Assembly: GCA_937919305.1 (NCBI GenBank)
Contig: CALFQW010000141.1
Coordinates: 1-21,043 of the forward strand
DNA length: 21,043 bases
DNA from: an uncultured Candidatus Saccharibacteria bacterium
Lineage (GTDB): Bacteria > Patescibacteriota > Saccharimonadia > Saccharimonadales > Saccharimonadaceae
Direction of reading: 5' to 3'
The notes under the pieces were generated by a model. It worked only from the letters and a program-made list of their open reading frames with translations, ran no database searches and had not been told where the DNA came from. Both the position numbers and the translations under genes were made by a program. Of the stretch, positions 14,604 through 20,392 are shown in pieces (the stretch's first letter is position 1; every line of letters begins with the position of its first letter).

Positions 14604-14723
14604 TACCTTCGGCAGGCCCGAAACTTCGTCTATGAAAACAAGTTTTCAAGAGAAGGTTTCCTTGCGAAATGCCACAGGCATTTCTCACCCGATTGTGGCA
14701 ATCGAATTTGATACCTCGTGGCC
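14581..14723 (-). ncRNA. tRNA-like, hairpin-dense segment with a copy of the tRNA-Glu 3' end
   Basis: Read on the minus strand, the segment ends (14603-14581) with a 23-bp exact copy of the T-loop and acceptor 3' strand of tRNA-Glu (14783-14761), exactly 180 bp away. Its beginning (GGCCACG at 14723-14717) can pair with that acceptor strand in six of seven positions. Inside are stems CGATTG/CAATCG, GAAATGCC/GGCATTTC, TGAAAAC/GTTTTCA and TTCGG/CCGAA. There is no good D or anticodon arm, no encoded CCA, and the T stem does not close. It may be a tRNA-Glu duplicate that was interrupted, an attachment-site scar, or a structured RNA made downstream of the tRNA. Type and strand are tentative. Confidence 0.35.
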
Positions 14724-14726
14724 ACG

Positions 14727-14751
14727 AAAAAAGCCCAGACAATGCTGAGCT
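14727..14751 (-). terminator. Terminator of tRNA-Glu
   Basis: On the minus strand AGCTCAG (14751-14745) pairs with CTGGGCT (14738-14732) apart from one wobble, followed by six T (14732-14727). It lies 8 nt beyond the CCA of tRNA-Glu. Confidence 0.7.
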
Positions 14752-14758
14752 TTCCTCG

Positions 14759-14833
14759 TGGTGACCTCACGGGGAATCGAACCCCGATTGCCAGGATGAG
14801 AACCTGGTGTCCTAACCGTTAGACGATGAGGCC
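14759..14833 (-). tRNA. tRNA-Glu (anticodon CTC)
   Basis: 75 nt on the minus strand. Acceptor GGCCTCA/TGAGGTC with one G-U pair, then A and an encoded CCA (14761-14759). The anticodon arm is CCAGG TTCTCAT CCTGG, giving CTC, which reads GAG. T arm CGGGG TTCGATT CCCCG is perfect. A terminator follows. The gene is the intact partner of the 3'-end copy at 14581-14603 and the substrate type for the GluRS at 5204-6652. Confidence 0.97.
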
Positions 14834-14873
14834 ATAAAACAGATTATACTCTAGCAAAACAACAGCTTACTGT

Positions 14874-15077
14874 CTAGAATATGCGATTTGCGAATAGCCG
14901 AGAGACGAGGACACCAGCCCCGAGATAGGAGACTGTTACCTGGATAAACACAGGTAGCTCTGTGAGGTTGAGCACTAGTAGAACCAGCCAGATGATGGCC
15001 CAGAAGCCGGTACCGATAGCCAACGTCAACAGTGCTAGCTGCACGTATTTGTTGCTGAAGACTTCGTGTAGATTCAT
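14874..15077 (-). CDS. Small two-TM membrane protein, unknown function
   Basis: 67 residues from ATG 15077. TATAAT lies 12 nt upstream (15095-15090) and AGGAT could serve as a weak RBS, so the start is reasonable. Two hydrophobic segments (about 12-36 and 40-60) are linked by a short loop (LTELP). The start MNLHEVFSNKYVQ and the basic end (SRLFANRIF) put both ends in the cytoplasm. No family recognised. It is divergent from response regulator 2, and its promoter shares the intergenic region with that gene. A short hydrophobic hairpin such as this can be a membrane anchor, regulator or stress protein; none of these is shown. Confidence 0.65.
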   Translation of the reverse strand: MNLHEVFSNKYVQLALLTLAIGTGFWAIIWLVLLVLNLTELPVFIQVTVSYLGAGVLVSRLFANRIF

Positions 15078-15135
15078 GATGTTATCCTAATTATACTTAT
15101 TTTTGCAAATTGGCATAGCCTTTTTGCGAGAAGAG

Positions 15136-15167
15136 TTGTCAACTATTTCGTATCGCAGTACTATAGA
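15136..15167 (+). promoter_or_regulatory. Promoter of the response regulator 2 - kinase 2 operon
   Basis: TTGTCA (15136-15141), 17 bp, TACTAT (15159-15164); an overlapping TATAGA (15162-15167) is the alternative -10. The ATG at 15177 is 9 to 12 nt downstream, so the leader is very short. Confidence 0.5.
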
Positions 15168-15176
15168 CAGTAAGTT

Positions 15177-15569
15177 ATGAGCAACACAGTCGATATATTA
15201 GTCGTTGATGATGAAGACCAGCTACGCGGTTCGATCGTCGAGGCGCTGCAAGAACAGGGATACAACGTCGCACAAGCTGCAGACGGTCGTGATGGGCTAG
15301 CTCTTGCTTTTGCCGAACATCCGAAGCTCATATTTCTTGACTACAATATGCCCGTCATGGACGGCCAGGAGTTCCTCGTACGACTACGGTCGGACGAATG
15401 GGGCAAAGAAGTAGAAGTTGTCTACTCTACAAACAGCTACGAAACAGACGTGATCAATGAAGCGCTGTCACTCGGAGTACACGACTATATGCTCAAGTCA
15501 GATGTATCGCTAGAGCAGATCACTCAACTAGCTCAAAAGTACGTGCCCATACCACCTAAAACCGCATAA
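15177..15569 (+). CDS. Single-domain response regulator 2
   Basis: 130 residues, a CheY-like receiver with no output domain. Acidic pair Asp11/Asp12 (LVVDDED), phosphoacceptor Asp55 (LIFLDYNMPVMDG), Ser84/Thr85 (VVYSTN) and Lys107 (YMLKSD) are all in place, so it should take phosphate from kinase 2, whose gene begins 6 nt later. The C-terminal end PIPPKTA is short and unstructured. Lack of a DNA-binding domain points to control by protein contact or to a role as a phosphate shuttle. The sequence YMLKSDV near the end is similar to the same region in the other two receivers of this window, which suggests the three arose from one family. Confidence 0.95.
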   Translation: MSNTVDILVVDDEDQLRGSIVEALQEQGYNVAQAADGRDGLALAFAEHPKLIFLDYNMPVMDGQEFLVRLRSDEWGKEVEVVYSTNSYETDVINEALSLGVHDYMLKSDVSLEQITQLAQKYVPIPPKTA

Positions 15570-15575
15570 GCAGTC

Positions 15576-16925
15576 ATGCCGCAAAACAAAAAGATAAAAA
15601 AAGTCACCGCAAAACAGTCAGGACTCTTAGTCCAGACATCTTCAAAAGTGCTGCTCTGCATACTGACTGGACTCGTTGTTTCCATCATATCCGTTATCGT
15701 CGTGTGGCAGCAGTACAGCGAATCCCTCATAAGACGAGCAGAGAACATCTCAACACTGCTCGATAGTCGCTACATCACCGACGTTCAAGAAACCGACGGT
15801 AAAAGTCAGGAAGAGATGTCAGCTCTACGGAGACAGCTCCAGAAAATACACGCTGTTAATAGCGATGCAAATGTCATCTTCATAGTCGATATGGACCGTA
15901 ATACTGAAGTCTCATACGTCGCAAACTCTGAGCCATCAACCTCCCAACGTTTTGTGCCATATGGTACGGATTTTCTCGGTGCAAGCAGTGAGATGAAGGC
16001 ACTCTTCTTTAGTGGTAATACATATATAGAAGACCCTATACACTATGCAAACACTTCATCTGTCACCAGCTTCGCCCCAATCCAGGATGAATCGGCTCGT
16101 CGAGTAGCTGTACTCGGACTGCAAATAGGACCAGGCACCTATCTCGCGGTTATTGGTCTAGCAGCCGCAATCCCGATGATAGCGGCTTTACTCGTAGCAT
16201 TGCTGTTCGTCCTAGCAGACTCTATCCGCAAACGTCGCCAAGAGCATCTCATGTTGCGAGGTGAGCTCATATCGATCGCGTCACATGAACTGCGTACGCC
16301 GCTAACTGGCCTGCGATGGGCAGAAGAATCACTACTGAAGCAAAAGCTCGCACCAAAACCACGAGAGATCACCGAGAACATGCACACCAGCACTACTCGC
16401 TTGCAAGAGAGCATCGAAGATATTTTGCAACTCGCACACTGGCAGTCTGGCCGCAAGAAGTCTGCGGGGAAAACCTCCGTTGATATGAAAAAGGTCATCG
16501 AAGACATCTTTGCAACATCTAGGCTATCTGCGTCACAGAGAGGTATCTCGCTGGAACTGACTGGTGACTGGCAATCTGAGCCGATCATCAATTGCGATGC
16601 AGGGCGCATGAAACGCGTGTTCCACAATCTCATTAGCAACGCTATCAAGTACGCACATGCGAACACGTCTGTCGAAGTTGGCTACGAGCTCGTCGACAAA
16701 GCACACCTCATCACGATAACCGACCATGGCATCGGTATCCCACAGTCAGAACAAGAAAAGGTCATCACAGGATCATACCGTGCATCAAATGCCGTAAGTG
16801 AAAAGATCGATGGCAACGGCATGGGATTATACTTGTCAAAAGAAGCTGTCTTGCAAGAAGGCGGGAAACTTTGGTTCCGATCGACCGAAGGTAAGGGGAC
16901 AACTGTCTACGTACAGCTACCTTGA
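15576..16925 (+). CDS. Sensor histidine kinase 2 with extracytoplasmic Cache-like domain
   Basis: 449 residues, ATG 15576, 6 nt after response regulator 2, no clear RBS, probably coupled. TM1 about 25-44 and TM2 about 189-214 enclose an outside domain of roughly 145 residues. It begins with a long helix and contains IFIVDMDRNTEVSYV, then VTSFAPIQDESARRVAVLGLQI, the layout of a single Cache (PDC) sensor that binds small ligands in other kinases. The cytoplasmic part has HisKA with His237 (ASHELRTPL), N box NLISNAIKYA (Asn355), G1 DHGIGIP (383-389) and G2 GNGMGLY (413-419). All catalytic motifs are intact, including the Thr of HELRT. No PAS or HAMP is evident between TM2 and the His box. It phosphorylates response regulator 2 by inference from gene order. 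Confidence 0.95.
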   Translation: MPQNKKIKKVTAKQSGLLVQTSSKVLLCILTGLVVSIISVIVVWQQYSESLIRRAENISTLLDSRYITDVQETDGKSQEEMSALRRQLQKIHAVNSDANVIFIVDMDRNTEVSYVANSEPSTSQRFVPYGTDFLGASSEMKALFFSGNTYIEDPIHYANTSSVTSFAPIQDESARRVAVLGLQIGPGTYLAVIGLAAAIPMIAALLVALLFVLADSIRKRRQEHLMLRGELISIASHELRTPLTGLRWAEESLLKQKLAPKPREITENMHTSTTRLQESIEDILQLAHWQSGRKKSAGKTSVDMKKVIEDIFATSRLSASQRGISLELTGDWQSEPIINCDAGRMKRVFHNLISNAIKYAHANTSVEVGYELVDKAHLITITDHGIGIPQSEQEKVITGSYRASNAVSEKIDGNGMGLYLSKEAVLQEGGKLWFRSTEGKGTTVYVQLP

Positions 16926-16932
16926 GTTTTTT
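16888..16932 (+). terminator. Terminator overlapping the end of the kinase 2 gene
   Basis: AAGGTA (16888-16893) and TACCTT (16918-16923) with inner TGT/ACA pairs are followed by GAG and six T (16927-16932). The stem lies within the last codons and the stop. Confidence 0.45.
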
Positions 16933-16969
16933 CACACTGATTTATACGTAAAACAAGTCTTTTTGGATC

Positions 16970-16997
16970 GTAGCATAAGCGCTACACTATCTATAGT
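16970..16997 (+). promoter_or_regulatory. Candidate promoter of the 17004-17205 RNA
   Basis: TATAGT (16992-16997) with an inverted repeat GTAGC/GCTAC (16970-16974 / 16981-16985) just upstream and a TTGGAT at 16963. The -35 spacing is too long to be classical, so only the -10 is proposed. Confidence 0.35.
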
Positions 16998-17003
16998 CAT
17001 GTG

Positions 17004-17205
17004 AGTACTGGGAAGGTAAACACCTGAGCTTTCTACTCTACAGGCTTCAATCACACATCGTGCTCAGCTAGAGCACTCACACAATCTACTACCTCAGCGA
17101 GGGTCGCCATATGAACGAATGCGCACACCCGCTACCGCTATGTAGTACCATCACTCCACCATCGTTCACTGACAGGTTATCGTTTAGCCAGATGTCAGTT
17201 TTTTT
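17004..17205 (+). ncRNA. Candidate roughly 200-nt RNA or transcription-attenuator leader
   Basis: The 316-nt gap after kinase 2 has no supportable ORF but has signals at both ends: TATAGT at 16992-16997 and a strong intrinsic terminator ending at 17205. Inside are a perfect stem GTGCTC/GAGCAC (17060-17065 / 17071-17076) and a competing stem CTGAGC/GCTCAG (17024-17029 / 17062-17067), which cannot form together. A further hairpin CCTC/GAGG is at 17092-17102. I see no signature of SRP RNA, RNase P RNA or tmRNA. The terminator lies about 26 nt before the RBS of the next small gene, so the RNA could either be a free sRNA (6S-like in size) or a riboswitch-like leader that controls read-through into that gene. 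Promoter strength is uncertain. Confidence 0.4.
17168..17205 (+). terminator. Strong terminator before the small ORF at 17245
   Basis: ACTGACA (17168-17174) pairs perfectly with TGTCAGT (17193-17199), and a second helix lies inside (GGTTA/TTAGCC). Seven T follow (17199-17205). There is no coding sequence close upstream that it would end, other than the proposed RNA. Confidence 0.8.
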
Positions 17206-17244
17206 ATATCTCTATCTAATCTTTATAACCAGGAGTAATGTGTG

Positions 17245-17496
17245 ATGACAAAAACAACCATAGAACAACCAGTGACCGTAACAGCTGTTCGCTTCAACAA
17301 AAACTTTGAACTGACCCCGCGACGTATAGAATTCCAGGGTAGGACTGTCGATTTCATCGACGATGGCATCCGACTCTGTATCAAAAAAGGATCGGTGATC
17401 ACTCGTATTTTTGATCTGAGTGACGGCACCTCACTCTTCCGACTTCGACAAGAGCCGAGCTCAAATCACTGGAATCTTCTGAGCATTTCTCAATAG
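17245..17496 (+). CDS. Small beta-rich protein, unknown function
   Basis: 83 residues from ATG 17245 (84 from a GTG at 17242). AGGAG at 17231-17235 is 6 or 9 nt away and fits either. No membrane segment or signal peptide. The protein is a run of short beta strands separated by turns: VTVTAVRFNKNFELTPRRI, EFQGRTVDFIDDGIRL, KKGSVITRIFDLSDG, SLFRLRQEP and HWNLLSISQ. This looks like a small barrel or sheet, the size of an OB- or PilZ-like fold, but I see no diagnostic residues. Function unknown. It sits just after a strong terminator, which may regulate it, and a hairpin terminator (17519-17544) follows, so it is likely monocistronic. It lies between kinase 2 and kinase 3. Confidence 0.7.
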   Translation: MTKTTIEQPVTVTAVRFNKNFELTPRRIEFQGRTVDFIDDGIRLCIKKGSVITRIFDLSDGTSLFRLRQEPSSNHWNLLSISQ

Positions 17497-17518
17497 CTCA
17501 TCCGCACGCCTCGATCGT

Positions 17519-17544
17519 AAAAGCCCCGATACACTGGGTCTTTT
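17519..17544. terminator. Terminator after the 17245-17496 gene
   Basis: AAAAG (17519-17523) and CTTTT (17540-17544) with CCC/GGG inside (one mismatch) form a stem with an 8-nt loop, usable in both directions. The promoter of the next gene begins within three bases. Confidence 0.5.
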
Positions 17545-17546
17545 GC

Positions 17547-17552
17547 TATACT
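17547..17552 (+). promoter_or_regulatory. -10 box for kinase 3
   Basis: TATACT (17547-17552) in TTTTGCTATACTAGC; predicted start of transcription about 17559, 24 nt before the ATA proposed as kinase 3 start. Confidence 0.5.
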
Positions 17553-17582
17553 AGCTTCAGATAACTAACGTGGGCAAATAAC

Positions 17583-19289
17583 ATAGACAGTCACTCTCTC
17601 GCTACTACGGTATGGTTCAAAAGAGCATGCGTCATCAGCCTGCTTGTTTGTGTTGTGGTTGTGGCACTATGGCTTGTAGATCCCCTAGCTGGTATCAACA
17701 TCGGGGCCTATCGAGTCAGCCCGCTCGCAGGAGTCGCCGCGCTCATCATTGGGTTAGGGGCATTCGTCGCGATACTCACGCACAAACGATCCGCTTTCGA
17801 CCTCACTAGCGCCATGACTATCAATGGCTTTCAACTCGTACTCATCGCCTTGATTGCATCATCTGGCAACGCCAGCTCACCGTATCTTCCGCTCTGGATT
17901 ACGGGAGGTTTACTAGCCTATATCGTCGGACTACGAACCTTCGTTCCTAGCATTATCTTTGGAGCTGTCTACCTAACCGTCTTAGCTCTGGGCGAAGATT
18001 CCATAGGAGAGAAGGTAACATTTGCTATGGTCATCTTATTACCTCTAGTGTTTAGCATGCTCATATGGCGACAACCGAAAAGTGGCGGACAAAAACAGCA
18101 CGGAACAATGAATGAGCTATCGCGCAAACTGAACGAAAACTCGGTACAATCAGACCTTATCATCAACTCGATAGCCGATGGTGTGCTGGTGCTGAACGAT
18201 CAAGGTATCATACAGGTTATCAACCCAGCTGCGGCAAATATCCTCGGATGGAAGGAAGATGCACTCAATCTCGACTATCGCTCCGTGATAAAGATCGTTA
18301 ATCGCAACGATGTACCCGTCGATGCACAATTTGAGCCAATCCAACAGTGCCTACGAACAAACGAGACGGTAGTAAACGACACGTTGCGCATACAGACACC
18401 AGCCGGCAAGAGTATGTACGCGTCTATCCTTGCATCACCTATAGGCAAGTTCGGACAGGGGGCTATAGTAGTATTTCGCGATACGAGCGCACAGCACGCT
18501 GAGGAGCGGCAGCAAATCGAATTTATCAGTACAGCCAGCCATGAGATGCGCACACCTGTCGCGGCCATCGAAGGATACCTAGGGCTCGCGCTAAACCCTT
18601 CAACAGCAAATATTGACGACAAAGCACGTATGTACCTCCAAAAAGCTCATGAGTCAGCACAGCACCTTGGACAGCTTTTCCAAGATCTCCTCGACGTGTC
18701 AAAAGCCGAAGACGGACGCATCCAGTCAAAGCCAGTCGTCATCGAACTAGCAACATATATCGGGAAAGTTCTAGAGGACTTCTCGGGACAATTCGAAGAA
18801 AAGGGCTTAAAACTTGTTTATAAACAGTCGAAAGAGCAGCTCGCAACCTCAGGCACAATCGCGCCACTTTACTATGTCAGAGCAGACGCCGGACACTTGA
18901 GAGAAGTATTTTCAAACCTTATCAGCAACGCCATCAAATACACAAAAGAAGGGGATGTTACTGTCGATATCTCTAGTGAAAACAATCGAGTGAGTATAAA
19001 AGTAAGCGACAGTGGTATTGGTATTCCTGCCGAAGATATATCTCACTTGTTCCAAAAGTTCTATCGCGTCGACAATACTGACACTCGCGAGATAGGCGGC
19101 ACTGGACTTGGTCTTTACCTATCCCGGCGGCTTATCGAGTCGATGGATGGTCATCTCGATGTAGAGAGCACGTATGGTAAAGGAAGCACCTTCATCATCG
19201 ATCTACCTCGTATGACTCAAGACGATATAAAGCAGAGCCTCGAGCAGCTCAGCTCAGCCGCCCAGACACCCACAACCCCGCAAGCATAA
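17583..19289 (+). CDS. Sensor histidine kinase 3 (multi-TM, PAS, HisKA, HATPase), probable AUA start
   Basis: From ATA 17583 the product has 568 residues. The first canonical in-frame start, GTG 17655, falls inside TM1; the frame upstream encodes WFKRACVISLLVCV, a positively charged lead-in and the front half of that membrane segment, and is open back to a stop at 17562-17564 with no ATG, GTG or TTG. ATA-GAC at 17583 matches the hexamer at response regulator 1. No RBS is seen. About six membrane segments occupy the first 160 residues. PAS-like domain: SIADGVLVLNDQGIIQVINP. HisKA: His320 in ASHEMRTPV. HATPase: NLISNAIKYT, DSGIGIP, GGTGLGLYLS; all intact. The integral N-terminus suggests sensing within the membrane. 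Partner is response regulator 3 by order. If the start is wrong, GTG 17655 gives 544 residues. Confidence 0.88.
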   Translation: MDSHSLATTVWFKRACVISLLVCVVVVALWLVDPLAGINIGAYRVSPLAGVAALIIGLGAFVAILTHKRSAFDLTSAMTINGFQLVLIALIASSGNASSPYLPLWITGGLLAYIVGLRTFVPSIIFGAVYLTVLALGEDSIGEKVTFAMVILLPLVFSMLIWRQPKSGGQKQHGTMNELSRKLNENSVQSDLIINSIADGVLVLNDQGIIQVINPAAANILGWKEDALNLDYRSVIKIVNRNDVPVDAQFEPIQQCLRTNETVVNDTLRIQTPAGKSMYASILASPIGKFGQGAIVVFRDTSAQHAEERQQIEFISTASHEMRTPVAAIEGYLGLALNPSTANIDDKARMYLQKAHESAQHLGQLFQDLLDVSKAEDGRIQSKPVVIELATYIGKVLEDFSGQFEEKGLKLVYKQSKEQLATSGTIAPLYYVRADAGHLREVFSNLISNAIKYTKEGDVTVDISSENNRVSIKVSDSGIGIPAEDISHLFQKFYRVDNTDTREIGGTGLGLYLSRRLIESMDGHLDVESTYGKGSTFIIDLPRMTQDDIKQSLEQLSSAAQTPTTPQA

Positions 19290-19318
19290 AAGGTATGGCA
19301 ATTTTAAGCATAAGTTCC

Positions 19319-19324
19319 TATAGT
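19319..19324 (+). promoter_or_regulatory. -10 box for response regulator 3
   Basis: TATAGT (19319-19324), 10 nt before ATG 19335. AGAGGG lies between and could act as a poor RBS. The gene could also be read through from kinase 3, 45 nt upstream. Confidence 0.4.
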
Positions 19325-19334
19325 AGAGGGTAGT

Positions 19335-20369
19335 ATGGCTATAAAAGTAATGCTCGTCGAAGACGACAAGAGCCTCCGTGAGATATACGGGGTACGCCTC
19401 TATGCCGAGGGATACGATATCGTTTCTGCTGGTGATGGAGAAGAAGCGCTTGCTATGGCGATCAAAGAACGCCCCCATCTCATCATCAGCGACGTTATGA
19501 TGCCAAAGATTAGCGGCTTTGATATGCTCGACATTTTGCGCTCAACTACCGAAACCAAAAATATCAAAGTAATAATGATGACTGCACTCAGCTCCGAAGA
19601 ACAGCGTGAACGAGGTGAATCACTCGGCGCTGATCGTTATCTGGTCAAATCTCAGGTTGGTATAGAAGATGTTGTTCGAGTAGTTCACGAGGTACTCGGC
19701 GACGGACCAGCCCCTACTGTCAGCCAAGAGCAGCCCGCAGCGCCTGCTGTGCCGACTCCGACTCCACCACCTGCACCAGCAGCTACACCGACACCCGCAC
19801 CAGCACCGCCTCAGCCAGCGACCCCAGCTCCATCTCCGACTCCAGCCACACCTCCACCTCCACCAGTGCCACAGCCTATGAAGCCTATCGAGCCGCCTCG
19901 ACCAGCATCAAGAGCTGGACGTGTGATCCAACCGATAGACGATCCAAACTTGCGACCACCAGACATCAACGATCTACTCGACAAAGAGCTCGCCAAGGAA
20001 GCATCGCAGCAACCTACTGCACCCCAGCAGAGTCAAAACTCCGCCCAAGAGCTAGCTGGTATCGAACAAAAACTATCAGATATAACCAACCCTCCAGCTC
20101 CTACACCACCGCCTCCGCCATTTGACCCAAACCAGCCTACGGTTGGGCAAAACGCACCGGAGCTATCTTCAGCGCCGCCAGCAGCTCCTACACCGCCACC
20201 GCCGCCACCGACGATCGCTAGCATGCCAACTGCCGTACCTCCAGAACCCCCCAAACCAGAAGCTGAGGAACAAAAACCTGAGCAGCAGCCTCCAGCTCAG
20301 TCGCAACAACCCCCTCGCGTTCAAAATCCATCTACTGACGGATCTATTCCACCTGCTCCAGTACAGTAA
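19335..20369 (+). CDS. Response regulator 3 with long proline-rich tail
   Basis: 344 residues. Residues 1-122 are a receiver with acidic pair Asp10/Asp11 (LVEDD), phosphoacceptor Asp53 (LIISDVMMP), Thr83 (IMMTALS) and Lys105 (YLVKSQ). The remaining 220 residues are not a known output domain: they are Pro-, Ala-, Thr- and Gln-rich, disordered in appearance, with long PxP runs. Two short, less repetitive parts interrupt the tail: GRVIQPIDDPNLRPPDINDL with DKELAKEA (about 190-220) and AQELAGIEQKLSDITNP (about 233-250), which look like helices. The tail may be a long flexible tether or a set of docking sites. No transmembrane segment or DNA-binding motif. It is the partner of kinase 3 by order. 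The DNA of the tail is rich in CCA/CCT triplets, so assembly collapse or polymorphic length is possible. Confidence 0.9.
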   Translation: MAIKVMLVEDDKSLREIYGVRLYAEGYDIVSAGDGEEALAMAIKERPHLIISDVMMPKISGFDMLDILRSTTETKNIKVIMMTALSSEEQRERGESLGADRYLVKSQVGIEDVVRVVHEVLGDGPAPTVSQEQPAAPAVPTPTPPPAPAATPTPAPAPPQPATPAPSPTPATPPPPPVPQPMKPIEPPRPASRAGRVIQPIDDPNLRPPDINDLLDKELAKEASQQPTAPQQSQNSAQELAGIEQKLSDITNPPAPTPPPPPFDPNQPTVGQNAPELSSAPPAAPTPPPPPPTIASMPTAVPPEPPKPEAEEQKPEQQPPAQSQQPPRVQNPSTDGSIPPAPVQ

Positions 20370-20379
20370 ATGAGTAGTG

Positions 20380-20385
20380 TATACT
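20380..20385 (+). promoter_or_regulatory. -10 box, leaderless, of the pseudouridine synthase gene
   Basis: TATACT (20380-20385) is 7 nt before ATG 20393, so transcription should start at the start codon. No RBS. Confidence 0.55.
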
Positions 20386-20392
20386 CACACTC

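Larger units (their letters stand above)
14531..14758. other. Non-coding stretch with tRNA 3'-end copy, hairpins and a terminator
   Basis: No ORF can be supported here. It contains a weak CACC/GGTG hairpin after the ATPase gene (about 14537-14553), the hairpin-dense tRNA-like segment (14581-14723) and the tRNA-Glu terminator (14727-14751). Confidence 0.6.

Noticed and set aside
14531..14834. Second functional tRNA or tmRNA in the 14581-14723 segment
   Set aside because: No D or anticodon arm, no CCA, T stem does not pair; no tmRNA tag ORF recognised. Only a tRNA-like remnant or structured RNA is proposed.
17612..17809. ORF of 65 residues on the plus strand from ATG 17612
   Set aside because: Overlaps the kinase 3 frame and is Cys/His/Arg-rich with no sense; kinase 3 is clearly the coding frame.
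19811..20254. Gly-rich ORFs on the minus strand
   Set aside because: They are the mirror of the proline-codon repeats in the tail of response regulator 3.
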